The notes under the pieces were generated by a model. It did no database searches and had not been told where the DNA came from. It was given only the letters and a program-made list of their open reading frames with translations. From Mycolicibacterium thermoresistibile (GTDB lineage: Bacteria; Actinomycetota; Actinomycetes; Mycobacteriales; Mycobacteriaceae): a DNA stretch of 64,000 bases. Of the stretch, positions 1 through 7,434 are shown in pieces. The stretch is taken from positions 3,162,001-3,226,000 of the forward strand of contig NZ_LT906483.1 of assembly GCF_900187065.1 (NCBI RefSeq), written 5' to 3'. Every line of letters begins with the position of its first letter. Position 1 is the first letter of the stretch. Both the position numbers and the translations under genes were made by a program.

Positions 1-586
1 GCGGGCGGTCGCCGAGCACGGTGATGCCGCGGCGACGGGCCACCAGCGTGCCGGCCGCTCCGATCAACTGCGCCATGGCCAGCAGTTCGACGTCCCGGGC
101 GCCGCGGGCGGCCAGCGCCTCGGCGGCGAGCACACCCTGCGAATGTCCGGCCACCGCGACCGGCGGGATGGCGACCAGGTCCATGCCTTGCCGGGCCAAT
201 GCGCGCATGGCCGCGATCTGGGTCAGCAGCACACCGGGAACCGAGACGGCGGCCGAGGTGAGCTGTTTGGCGGTGGGCACCTGCTCTTCGGCGGCCAGCG
301 CCCGTGCCCACTGCATCGGCTGGAAGCCCATCGGCCGCACCACCACGAGTTCGGAGGCGACGGGTTCCAGCAGCATGTCCGCCTCACCGGCGAGTGTGGC
401 GAGTTCCGTCTCGATGCCGGCCGAGGACACCAGCTCTTCGAGGGTCTCCAGCCAGGCACTGCCCTGGCCTCCGAAGGCAACGGCGTACGGCTCTCCGGCG
501 GTCAGACGATCGACCAGGGCCTGGGCGGGCTGGGCGTGGGGCCCGTCATCCCAGGTGGACACCCGGTCGTGTTCATAGATCGTCAC
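1..586 (-). CDS. fas: Type I fatty acid synthase, N-terminal part (gene runs off the left edge)
   Basis: This is the first 195 codons of the multifunctional cytosolic fatty acid synthase I that makes the acyl-CoAs feeding membrane lipid and mycolic acid synthesis in mycobacteria. The GTG start at 586 gives MTIYEHDRVS, and the following VAFGGQGSAWLETLEELV and LTSAAVSVPGVLLTQIAA match mycobacterial Fas as I remember it. The visible part is the N-terminal acyltransferase domain, with the nucleophile elbow GHSQG at residues 148-152 (Ser149). The rest lies outside the window. No strong ribosome binding site precedes the GTG; the start rests on similarity to known Fas N-termini. A long intergenic region with palindromes lies upstream (587-1275). 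Confidence 0.95.
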   Translation of the reverse strand, partial: MTIYEHDRVSTWDDGPHAQPAQALVDRLTAGEPYAVAFGGQGSAWLETLEELVSSAGIETELATLAGEADMLLEPVASELVVVRPMGFQPMQWARALAAEEQVPTAKQLTSAAVSVPGVLLTQIAAMRALARQGMDLVAIPPVAVAGHSQGVLAAEALAARGARDVELLAMAQLIGAAGTLVARRRGITVLGDRP

Positions 587-1153
587 TGGTGGTCTACTCC
601 CTCGACGCTGCTCTTGACTCTCGGCTCTATGTCTCGGCTCTGTACTCGGGGGCGCACGCGGAGCTGCGGCTCGCGTGGTGGTCCACCCGCGTCGGCGGCC
701 TGCGCGCACGTCGAGTGCGGGACCGCCTGCGATTCCTCATCGAATCCAGCCGGTGGCGGTCCGTCCGGACCGGATCCCATCCAGGTCCGATTCGGGTCCG
801 GTTCCGGTCCCGGCCAGCCCTCCGGCGCACTTCAGCCGTAGTAAGAGTCTCATAAGAACGACACCGGATTTTCGGCCCAAAATGGTTACTGCTGAGTCTA
901 CGAGCGGGTAACCGTGTGTTGGGTAACACCACCGCAGGGCACATTTTTCGACTCCTGCGACAAACGTGCTGCATGCAGGCGGTTACGGTCGAGTAGGGAC
1001 AACTGCGCAGATCACAGCGCGATTGTTATCAAATCGTTATCTATGATTTTTGACACGGACGGGTGTCAAGTTCGCCTTTACCCCCGGCGCGCCGACCCGG
1101 CCGGAAAACGGCCAGACACGGTATGGCGAACTAAAAAAGTTTGCTGGAAAATA

Positions 1154-1167
1154 TTACCGATCGGTAA
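1154..1167. promoter_or_regulatory. Perfect 14-bp palindrome, candidate operator
   Basis: TTACCGATCGGTAA is a perfect dyad in the AT-rich region upstream of fas. It has the size and symmetry of a TetR-family operator. FasR, a TetR-type regulator, is known to control mycobacterial fas through inverted repeats, but I cannot confirm that this is its site, and it lies about 570 bp from the fas start. Confidence 0.4.
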
Positions 1168-1197
1168 GGTCGATGGCTACTTTTCAGTAAGTTATTT

Positions 1198-1213
1198 CCT
1201 ACTTTCAAGTAGG
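1198..1213. promoter_or_regulatory. 16-bp inverted repeat, candidate operator
   Basis: CCTACTT-TC-AAGTAGG has perfect 7-bp arms around a 2-bp spacer, 30 bp from the TTACCGATCGGTAA dyad. The related CTACTTTTCAGTAAG lies just before it, so several CTACTT/AGTAG half-sites are clustered. It may be a multi-site operator for fas or a convergent signal at the MerR gene end. Confidence 0.4.
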
Positions 1214-1275
1214 TTCTGTCCCACTGCCCGAATTCTGCTTTCGAATACGCCCAGGAAGTGTCGCGGCGACATCGA

Positions 1276-1980
1276 TCACGGACGCGGCCGAGACACCGGC
1301 AGCCGGGCGGACACCTCGTCGAGGTAACGGCTCACCACCCTGCCGACCAGCCTCCGATAGTCCGCCAACACCCGCTCGACCCGGCTCGCCCCCGGTGCCA
1401 CCGTGGCCCCGCCGTTGCGGCCGGCATCGACCGTTGCGGCGGGTGCGGCGCCGGCGGCAGCGGCCAACCGGTCGACGCCTTCCCGGACCGCCTCGAACAC
1501 CCGCAACAGAACGTGCACATAGCCGAGGTGGGATACCGGGGAGTGCCGGACCACATCGGCGAGCACCGGATCGGTGAGCACGATCCCTTCCCGCCGGCCG
1601 TCCTGCACCCGCCGGGCCAGGCCGTACTCGACGAGCCGGTGGGCCTCGGCGCCCATCGGATCGAGGTCCAGAATCGCGGCAGCAGCGTCTTGAGAGGCGA
1701 GTCGGGGCGACTCGAGGACACTGCGATCCAGTTCGAGCACGTCCGCGAGGTCCTTGCCCTCACGCACCGCCGCGAAGAACTCCGCGATGTGGACGGAGTT
1801 GAAGCCGCGGCGAAGCAGACGGTCGATCATCCGCAACTGAGCGAGGTGGGCGTCGTTGTAGAACGCCGAGCGCCCCTGCCGTCGCGGCGCGCCGAGCAAC
1901 CCGCGCTCGCGGTAGGCGCGGATGTTGCGGGGGCTCACTCCGGAGATCTCGGCCAGCTCCTCAAGCCGGTACTCGGTCAA
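1276..1980 (-). CDS. MerR-family transcriptional regulator
   Basis: This 234-residue protein has a MerR-type winged helix at its N-terminus: a helix-turn-helix around residues 5-25 (LEELAEISGVSPRNIRAYRERGLL), a wing with GRSAFYNDAHLAQLRMID, then helices RRGFNSVHIAEFF. The roughly 150-residue C-terminal part has no metal-binding cysteines, so it is probably not a metal sensor but may bind an organic ligand. The start is TTG at 1980, supported by GAGGAG seven bases upstream. The gene diverges from the MFS transporter at 2373, and the 392-bp region between them holds strong palindromes, so it probably controls itself and the transporter. The ligand is unknown. Confidence 0.85.
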   Translation of the reverse strand: MTEYRLEELAEISGVSPRNIRAYRERGLLGAPRRQGRSAFYNDAHLAQLRMIDRLLRRGFNSVHIAEFFAAVREGKDLADVLELDRSVLESPRLASQDAAAAILDLDPMGAEAHRLVEYGLARRVQDGRREGIVLTDPVLADVVRHSPVSHLGYVHVLLRVFEAVREGVDRLAAAAGAAPAATVDAGRNGGATVAPGASRVERVLADYRRLVGRVVSRYLDEVSARLPVSRPRP

Positions 1981-2235
1981 CGCAACACTCCTCGAGCCCC
2001 CGTGGGGCCGAGCGAACGCAACGCGCGGGACCGCATGAGGACCACTGTAGCCACCGGCATCATGCCGAGCGAATATTCGTCGAATTACCGAATCCGGCCC
2101 AGATCACCGATTCCGGCGGCTGCCATCTGCGGCGATTCCGATGAACTCAACAGAGACCGTACGCGCTCCTGCAGATTCAGCCAACGCACCACCGGGCATC
2201 CGGGCACGCCGGTGTGCCCCCGGTCGCGCCCACGT

Positions 2236-2287
2236 TGCGTAACGCTGTGGCGGCTCCAGCGCCGGAATACCGCCACAGCGTTACGCA
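2236..2287. repeat. Perfect 18-bp inverted repeat with 16-base loop
   Basis: The left arm TGCGTAACGCTGTGGCGG (2236-2253) and its exact complement (2270-2287) flank a 16-base spacer. It lies between divergent genes, so a transcription terminator is unlikely. It could be a large operator, a pair of oppositely oriented binding sites, or the remnant of a small mobile repeat. Confidence 0.8.
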
Positions 2288-2299
2288 GATCACGTGATC
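2288..2299. promoter_or_regulatory. 12-bp palindrome GATCACGTGATC
   Basis: A perfect dyad directly abutting the right arm of the 18-bp inverted repeat; a shorter GTGATCAC recurs at 2309-2316. It is probably part of the control region for the MFS gene at 2373. Confidence 0.45.
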
Positions 2300-2372
2300 G
2301 GCCCGCCCGTGATCACCACGTCGGCGGATCCGTACCGGGCGAGTTGGAGTTGAGCCCACCGGGTACGCGACG

Positions 2373-3734
2373 ATGAACCCCGGACGCCGCGCCCGAACCG
2401 CGGCCGGTGACGACGACGAAAGGTTGGCAGTGCGTCCCTGGATCGTCTGGGCGACCGGACTGCTCGCCTACATCGTCGCGGTGCTGGACCGCACCACGCT
2501 GGGGGTGTCCGGCCTCGCGGCGGCCGACCGGTTCAACGCCGCCCCCGCCGCGCTGTCGACGTTCGTCGTGCTGCAGGTGATCGTCTACGCGCTGGCGCAG
2601 GTTCCGGCGGGGCTGCTCCTCGACCGGTTCGGGTCCAAGGCGCTGATCGTGGCCGGCGCGGCGGTGATGGCGACCGGTCAGCTCATCCTCGCCTTCACCG
2701 AATCGCTGACGCTGGCGATCCTCGCCCGCGCGATCGTCGGCCTCGGCGATGCGGTGACCTTCATCTCGGTGCTACGCCTGGTGCCGCACTGGTTCCGGCC
2801 GCGTCAGGTGCCGTTGGTCACCCAGTTGACCGGGATCTGCGGACAACTCGGTCAGGTCCTGTCGGCGGTGCTGTTCCTGGCCCTGCTCACCGCCCGGGGC
2901 TGGACCCCCGCCTATCTGTCGGTGGTGGCACTGGGCGTGCTGACCATCGCGCTGACGCTGGCGCTGGTGCAGAACACCCCCGACGGCCGCGCGGCGCCCG
3001 CCACCATGGGAACGGTCCGTGAGATCGCGGCGAGCCTCAAGACGGTGTGGCTGCGGGCGGGCACCCGGCTCGGGTTCTTCACCCACATGGGCACCCAGTT
3101 CTCCGTGACGGTCTTCGCGTTGATGTGGGGTGTGCCCTATCTGACCGTCGGCCAGGGGCTGTCGACCCAGATGGCCGGTGCGATGCTCACCCTGTCGGTG
3201 GCGGTCGCCATCGTCGCCGGCGTGTTGATCGGGATCTTCACCGGCCGTCATCCGCACCGGCGGTCCCGGCTGGTGTTGGCGATCATCGCCAGTAACGCGG
3301 CGGCCTGGACGGCCGTGCTCGCGCTCCCCGACCGCGCGCCGTTATGGCTGCTCATCACGTTGATCGTGGTGATCTCGGTGGGCGGCCCGGGCTCGATGGT
3401 CGGATTCGACTTCGCCCGCACGTTCAATCCGAGCGCGACCCTGGGAACCGCCCAGGGCATGGTCAACATGGGCGGCTTCCTGGCCTCGCTGCTCGTGATG
3501 CAGGCGATGGGCCAGATCCTCGACGCCGCCGGCGGGTACTCGTTCGACTCGTTCCGGCTGGCGTGGACCGTCCAGTACGTGGTGTGGGTGGTCGCAGCGG
3601 TGGGCATCCTCATCACCCGCAAGAAGGCACGACGCCAGATGGCGCTCGAACAGGAGCGCATGCTGCTGGAGAGCTTCGAGCCCGGTCCCCGACGCCACAC
3701 CGGACCCGACCGGACGAACCGGCCCCACGGCTGA
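2373..3734 (+). CDS. Major facilitator superfamily transporter
   Basis: This 453-residue integral membrane protein has about 12 hydrophobic segments. It carries MFS signatures: YALAQVPAGLLLDRFGSKALIV for the loop 2-3 motif region, and AIVGLGDAVTFISVLRLVPHWF for helices 4-5. The C-terminus ends in a charged cytoplasmic tail (LITRKKARRQMALEQERM). The family exchanges small molecules using proton or ion gradients; the substrate cannot be read. It starts with ATG at 2373 and diverges from the MerR regulator, suggesting MerR-controlled efflux or uptake. It does not overlap other genes. Confidence 0.85.
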   Translation: MNPGRRARTAAGDDDERLAVRPWIVWATGLLAYIVAVLDRTTLGVSGLAAADRFNAAPAALSTFVVLQVIVYALAQVPAGLLLDRFGSKALIVAGAAVMATGQLILAFTESLTLAILARAIVGLGDAVTFISVLRLVPHWFRPRQVPLVTQLTGICGQLGQVLSAVLFLALLTARGWTPAYLSVVALGVLTIALTLALVQNTPDGRAAPATMGTVREIAASLKTVWLRAGTRLGFFTHMGTQFSVTVFALMWGVPYLTVGQGLSTQMAGAMLTLSVAVAIVAGVLIGIFTGRHPHRRSRLVLAIIASNAAAWTAVLALPDRAPLWLLITLIVVISVGGPGSMVGFDFARTFNPSATLGTAQGMVNMGGFLASLLVMQAMGQILDAAGGYSFDSFRLAWTVQYVVWVVAAVGILITRKKARRQMALEQERMLLESFEPGPRRHTGPDRTNRPHG

Positions 3735-3783
3735 TCCGGACCTCCCTATCGAGGCGCCGGCGCCCGGACGGTGCGCCCGTACG

Positions 3784-4203
3784 TCAGCGGCTGCGCGCCG
3801 ACTCGCGGCGGTTGGCCTTCTTGATCGCCGACACCAGCTCGCTCTTGTTCATCGTCGACCGGCCCCGGATGTCGAGCCGGCGGGCCACCTGCACCAGATG
3901 CTTCTTGGTCGCGTTGGCGTTGACGCCCTCGGCGGAAGCGCCCCTGGGGTTCGGTCCACCGCTCTGCGCGCGGCGATCCGACGGACCCTTCTTCGACTTG
4001 GGCTCCCAGTGGTCGCCCACCTTCTCGAAACTGTGCTTGAGGGCGCTGTAGGCGACCCGGTGGGCCCGCTCCCCCTCGCCGTACTCCTTGACGGCCGCGT
4101 CGTGCGCCTTGGCGAAAGTGCGCTGCGCCTTGGCATCGGACTTCTGCAACGTGCTGGGCAGCTCGCTCTTCTTGGCGCTGCCGCTCTTGGTGGTCTTCGG
4201 CAT
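3784..4203 (-). CDS. ChaB-domain protein with C-terminal Rho-N-like domain
   Basis: This 139-residue basic protein has a ChaB-like domain (residues about 12-68, LPSTLQKSDAKAQRTFAKAH through FEKVGDHWEPK) and a C-terminal helix-extended-helix that resembles the Rho N-terminal/SAP-type nucleic-acid-binding fold (KKHLVQVARRLDIRGRS, MNKSELVSAIKKANRR). Such proteins are common in actinobacteria; ChaB was named for cation transport regulation but its mechanism is unknown. I chose ATG 4203 (MPKTTKSG) because GAGG lies upstream and the longer frame to 4329 adds low-quality Arg/Pro sequence. It diverges from ispD. Confidence 0.8.
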   Translation of the reverse strand: MPKTTKSGSAKKSELPSTLQKSDAKAQRTFAKAHDAAVKEYGEGERAHRVAYSALKHSFEKVGDHWEPKSKKGPSDRRAQSGGPNPRGASAEGVNANATKKHLVQVARRLDIRGRSTMNKSELVSAIKKANRRESARSR

Positions 4204-4324
4204 CGTGTCCTCGCTCCGTCTCGACAACCACAAGGGTCGATCGAAAAGGGCTACCCGAACACCCGGGCGCCAAACCCGCGCGGCAGACCGCGGCGCCCCC
4301 GGCTCCCCGACGGGCCGGATCCCG

Positions 4325-4340
4325 CTCACGCTAGCGTGAG
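4325..4340. promoter_or_regulatory. Perfect 16-bp palindrome abutting the IspD start codon
   Basis: CTCACGCTAGCGTGAG ends three bases before the ATG at 4344 and so occupies the ribosome-binding position. It may be an operator covering the promoter and start of a short or leaderless transcript, or an RNA hairpin hiding the start. Confidence 0.5.
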
Positions 4341-4343
4341 TTC

Positions 4344-5081
4344 ATGTCCGCAGCAGTCGGTGTGGTTCTCGCCGCCGGGATGGGCACCCGTGTCGGCGCC
4401 GACGGCAACAAGGCATATCTGCCGTTGGCCGGCCGCAGCATGGTGAGCTGGTCGGTGGCCGCGGTGGCGGCCGCACCGTCGATCGACCGCACCGTGCTGG
4501 TGTTCCGCCGTGGCGAGCGGGATGTGGCCGAACGCACCATCGCCGAGGAGTTGCCCGGTACCGCAGTCGAATTCGTCGAAGGGGGCGATTCACGGCACGG
4601 CTCGGAGTCCAACGCGCTGCGGCACCTGTCCGGCGACATCGAGGCCGGGGCGGTGGATGTGGTGGCGGTTCACGATGCGGCCCGCCCGCTGGCCGGGGCG
4701 GACCTGGTGGACGCCGCGGTGACGGTCGCCCGCAGGCACGGTGGCGCGGTGCCCGCGTTGGCGGCTCCCGACGTGCTGCGCGTCGACCCGTCCGGGACCG
4801 CCGAGTATCTGGCCCCACAGCTCCCGGACGGTGCCGGGGTGGTGCGGGTGCAGACACCGCAGGCCTTCCGGGCGCTACCGCTGCTGCAGGCCTACCGTGC
4901 GGCCGAACGCACCGGGTTCGAGGGCACCGACACCTCGTCCTGTGTCGAACGCTTCACCGAGTTGGACATCCGCACCTTCCCCGGCGCCGAACACAATCTG
5001 AAGGTGACATTCCCGGCGGACCTCGACATCGCCGACCGGCTGCTGCGCGCGCGGGTCAGATCCGTCCCGCGCGGGCGGTGA
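4344..5081 (+). CDS. ispD: 2-C-methyl-D-erythritol 4-phosphate cytidylyltransferase-like (IspD family)
   Basis: This 245-residue protein has the IspD-family fold. The nucleotide-binding LAAGMGTR is at residues 9-16 with a following Lys23, then VHDAARPL near residue 110, QTPQAFR, and GTDTSSCVE in the place of the usual TDDASxVE. IspD transfers CMP from CTP to methylerythritol phosphate in the MEP isoprenoid pathway. In M. tuberculosis, ispD sits beside ispF; no ispF is seen here, so this could be a paralogue of the housekeeping enzyme or a related sugar- or alditol-phosphate cytidylyltransferase. Its 3' end overlaps that of the convergent IspD-like gene by 26 bp. Confidence 0.7.
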   Translation: MSAAVGVVLAAGMGTRVGADGNKAYLPLAGRSMVSWSVAAVAAAPSIDRTVLVFRRGERDVAERTIAEELPGTAVEFVEGGDSRHGSESNALRHLSGDIEAGAVDVVAVHDAARPLAGADLVDAAVTVARRHGGAVPALAAPDVLRVDPSGTAEYLAPQLPDGAGVVRVQTPQAFRALPLLQAYRAAERTGFEGTDTSSCVERFTELDIRTFPGAEHNLKVTFPADLDIADRLLRARVRSVPRGR

Positions 5082-5733
5082 TGACCGCCTCGACGAGAGA
5101 TGCGGCGTCCGGCAGCCGCACCACGAATCCGTCCGGGTCGCCGTCGACGAGGGTCAGGGTCAGGCCGACCCGCTGAGCCTCGAGGAGTTCATCGGCTGCC
5201 GAATCGGCCCCGTCCAGCAACTGCGCCAGCCGGTCGACCGGGAAGCCGCGCGGGTGCTGGGCGGTGCGCAAGGTGGCGCGATCGAGCGTGGCGGTGATCG
5301 ACCCGCTCGCGTCGACGGTCTTGGCGCTGTCGGTGAACGGCAGGGCGGGGATCACCGCCTCGGCTCCGTCGGCCAGTGCCGCGCGCACCCGCCGGACGAC
5401 CGCCGGCGGGGTCAACGGTCGCCGGCAGTCGTGGACCAGCACGTGGTGCGGCGGTGTGGAGCGGTTGCGCACGGCGTCCAGACCGGCGTGCAGACAGTCC
5501 AGCCGTCGGCCCGCACCGTCGACGGACACCACCTCGGTGCCCGCCACACCGGACAAGGCGGCACGGGCCTCGTCGGCCAGCGCGGCGGCCACCGCGACCA
5601 GCACCACGTCGGCTCCCGCCTCCTCGGCGAGCATCCGCACCGCTCGGACCAGCGCCGGCATCCCGGCCAACGGCGTGAACACGTCGGTCCGGGGCACCGT
5701 GGCGGCCAGCGGGACGATCGCGGCGTACGTCAT
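5056..5733 (-). CDS. Degenerate IspD-like protein
   Basis: This 225-residue protein aligns along its length with IspD but lacks its key residues. The N-terminus reads PLAATVPRTDVF in place of LAAGxGxR, VHDCRRPL replaces VHDAARPL, and RTAQHPRGFP replaces QTPQAF. The fold is probably kept, but CTP binding looks compromised. It converges on, and overlaps by 26 bp, the intact IspD-like gene at 4344, so the two are not simply tandem duplicates in one operon. The reading frame is intact, which argues against a recent pseudogene. A regulatory or non-catalytic role is possible but is inference. Confidence 0.65.
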   Translation of the reverse strand: MTYAAIVPLAATVPRTDVFTPLAGMPALVRAVRMLAEEAGADVVLVAVAAALADEARAALSGVAGTEVVSVDGAGRRLDCLHAGLDAVRNRSTPPHHVLVHDCRRPLTPPAVVRRVRAALADGAEAVIPALPFTDSAKTVDASGSITATLDRATLRTAQHPRGFPVDRLAQLLDGADSAADELLEAQRVGLTLTLVDGDPDGFVVRLPDAASLVEAVITARAGRI

Positions 5734-5767
5734 CGCCGGTCACGGTAGCCGTGGGCCGAAACAGCGG

Positions 5768-6394
5768 TCAGACCGGGTCGAACGCTTCGATCAGCCAGCG
5801 GCCGTCGACCTTCTTCAGACCCACCTTGACACTGCTCGCCGCGAACGCGCCGTCGGGGTTCTCCTTGCTGGTGGTCATCTGGTTGAGGAACACCAGCACC
5901 ACCGCGGAATCCGGGTGGATCTCCGAGATCGCGGCCTTCACCACGTTCGCGGAGGTGGAGACCTGCTTCTCCATCGCCGCCGGGGTCACCACCGTGTCGG
6001 TGAACTCGGTGTAGTAGTCGAGGAACTCGCCGGTCAGGTGTTCCTTGGCGGCCGCGAAGTCCTCCTGCAGGGTCTCGGGAGCGTAGGACAGCAGCGCGAT
6101 CGTGCCCTCGGTGGCGGCATCGACGGCGACCTGCGCCGCGTCGGTGTTGGTCTGCACATCGAGGCGGTACTGGAACTTCCACAGCGATGCGGTGACCGCC
6201 GCGGCCGCCACCAGGGCGACGATCAGCAGGATCAGCCCGGATGGCTCCTTGAGCACCGCACGCCACGCGGTCCGGTCCCTCCCGTTGTCCCCGGGGGTGT
6301 CCGGTGCGGCGGCCACCGCTTCATCGGCGACCCCGACGGCGACCCCGCCGGCTTTCTCGGTGGTGTCGGCGGTGTGCTTCACTTCGTCGGTCAC
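5768..6394 (-). CDS. Mce-associated membrane protein
   Basis: This 208-residue protein has a cytoplasmic N-terminus, one transmembrane segment (about residues 52-72) and an extracytoplasmic alpha/beta domain with the Mce-associated pattern (LLSYAPETLQEDFAAAKEHLTGEFLDYY, then DSAVVLVFLNQ and a C-terminal VDGRWLIEAFDPV). Such proteins normally follow mceF and are thought to stabilise Mce complexes in the cell envelope. Here the pair is 12 kb from the mce operon. The start is GTG 6394, overlapping the stop of the preceding gene by four bases (GTGA); the frame stays open upstream but only as a shadow of that gene. Confidence 0.85.
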   Translation of the reverse strand: MTDEVKHTADTTEKAGGVAVGVADEAVAAAPDTPGDNGRDRTAWRAVLKEPSGLILLIVALVAAAAVTASLWKFQYRLDVQTNTDAAQVAVDAATEGTIALLSYAPETLQEDFAAAKEHLTGEFLDYYTEFTDTVVTPAAMEKQVSTSANVVKAAISEIHPDSAVVLVFLNQMTTSKENPDGAFAASSVKVGLKKVDGRWLIEAFDPV

Positions 6395-7296
6395 GGTACG
6401 AACTCGACTTTCGACATCTTGAGCTGGCCGTCGTCTCGGGTGACGCTGACGAACAGCCGCCATGATCGTGGATCCTGGTTCGCGCCGGCCTCGTTGGTGA
6501 TGCTCGACGTCGCCGCGACCAGCACCTCGGCGGAGTCCTCGGTCATCGATTGCACGGCGGTGGCGTTCACCGAGACATCGGTGATCACCTTCGATTCCTT
6601 CGCCACCGTGGCGAAGTCCTCGGCCGCGCTCTCGAACTCCTCCCGGAACTCGCCGGTGGAGTTGTCGATGATCCGTTGCACGTCTTCTTCGGCGCGGTTG
6701 AAGTCCAGCGACATCAGGGACACGATCCCCTGCCGGGCGGCCGCCGCGAACTCCGCGGCACGCTGCTTCTCGGCCTCGACCTGCTGGTGGTACCAGACCA
6801 TGTATCCGCTGGCCGCCAGCAACAGGCAGATCGCCACGATGGCCGCGGCACGGGCCACGATCCCCCACCGCAGCCGGAACCGGCGGCGGGCCCCGGCGGC
6901 CGGGGTGGTGTCTGAGGAATCCGGGGCCGCCAGCTCGATCGGCGGAGCCTCGACCGCAGCCGAACCGCTCTCCTCGGGCGGGCCGGATTCACCCCCGTCG
7001 GCCCCGGTTCCGTCGGCCCCGGTTTTGTCGGCTCCGGATCCGGCGGCGCGATCGGCCGTCATCGCGCGGGCCGCCTCCCGGCGCAGTCGGGCCGCTTCCG
7101 CACGGGCGCGAGCGGCAGCGGCGGCGGCTTCGGCAGCGGCGGCCTCGGCCTCCGCCTGCTCCGCGAGCGCCAGCGCCTCCTCGGGATCTATGCCCTGATC
7201 TTCCTCATCAGCCAGGGCAGACGGGGTCGCAGAGCCCGCGCCCTCGGCATCGTCGTTCGATGCCCTCGACGCCGGGGACGGCTTGCCGAATGCCAT
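6391..7296 (-). CDS. Mce-associated membrane protein with Ala/Glu-rich N-terminus
   Basis: This 301-residue protein has a long Ala/Glu/Arg-rich, probably coiled-coil cytoplasmic segment (about residues 35-85), a Gly/Pro-rich linker, one transmembrane helix (IVAICLLLAASGYMVW, about 150-170) and an extracytoplasmic Mce-associated domain (GIVSLMSLDFNRAEEDVQRI, STGEFREEFE, a C-terminal WRLFVSVTRDDGQLKMSKVEFVP). Start ATG 7296 (MAFGK) has AGGAGG just upstream; an in-frame ATG at 7311 would include that site. It is translationally coupled to the second Mce-associated gene and lies 138 bp after the acyl-CoA ligase on the same strand, perhaps as a read-through part of that operon. It probably works with the Mce proteins at 19.2-27.1 kb. 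Confidence 0.85.
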   Translation of the reverse strand: MAFGKPSPASRASNDDAEGAGSATPSALADEEDQGIDPEEALALAEQAEAEAAAAEAAAAAARARAEAARLRREAARAMTADRAAGSGADKTGADGTGADGGESGPPEESGSAAVEAPPIELAAPDSSDTTPAAGARRRFRLRWGIVARAAAIVAICLLLAASGYMVWYHQQVEAEKQRAAEFAAAARQGIVSLMSLDFNRAEEDVQRIIDNSTGEFREEFESAAEDFATVAKESKVITDVSVNATAVQSMTEDSAEVLVAATSSITNEAGANQDPRSWRLFVSVTRDDGQLKMSKVEFVP

Positions 7297-7434
7297 ACGA
7301 CCTCCTGTCATTCAGCACGATGCTTAATTGAGAATGATGTTATTAGTTTTCGATATCGCGGCGACGATACCCGATCGACAGGTAACCAAAAAGACCATGC
7401 TGCCTGCGAAAACGCTGTTTACATACAGTTTGGG

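Larger units (their letters stand above)
587..1275. other. Intergenic region upstream of fas
   Basis: I see no convincing gene in this 689-bp stretch. The part next to fas (about 600-840) is GC-rich and holds short direct repeats, for example TCTCGGCTCT at 619-628 and 632-641, and an iterated GGTCCG-like run at about 765-815. The part from about 840 to 1260 is clearly more AT-rich than the rest of the window and contains two perfect inverted repeats (listed separately). As fas starts leftward from 586 and the MerR gene ends at 1276, the fas promoter and its control sites should lie here. Confidence 0.6.
1981..2372. other. Divergent intergenic region between the MerR and MFS genes
   Basis: This 392-bp region holds no convincing gene. 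Its right half contains an 18-bp perfect inverted repeat (2236-2287), a 12-bp palindrome GATCACGTGATC (2288-2299) and GTGATCAC at 2309-2316. Both flanking genes start here, so this is a shared control region. Short frames over 2085-2359 are reads through the repeats. Confidence 0.6.

Noticed and set aside
627..974. Arg-rich open frame upstream of fas
   Set aside because: Arg/Pro-rich low-complexity translation typical of a non-coding high-GC frame; no ribosome-binding site and no recognisable fold.
2085..2359. Two short minus-strand frames between MerR and MFS genes
   Set aside because: They read through the inverted repeat and overlap one another; composition is not coding-like.
6395..6868. 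Upstream extension of the Mce-associated frame at 5768
   Set aside because: It lies wholly within the preceding gene in another frame; the GTGA overlap at 6391-6394 gives a natural start.
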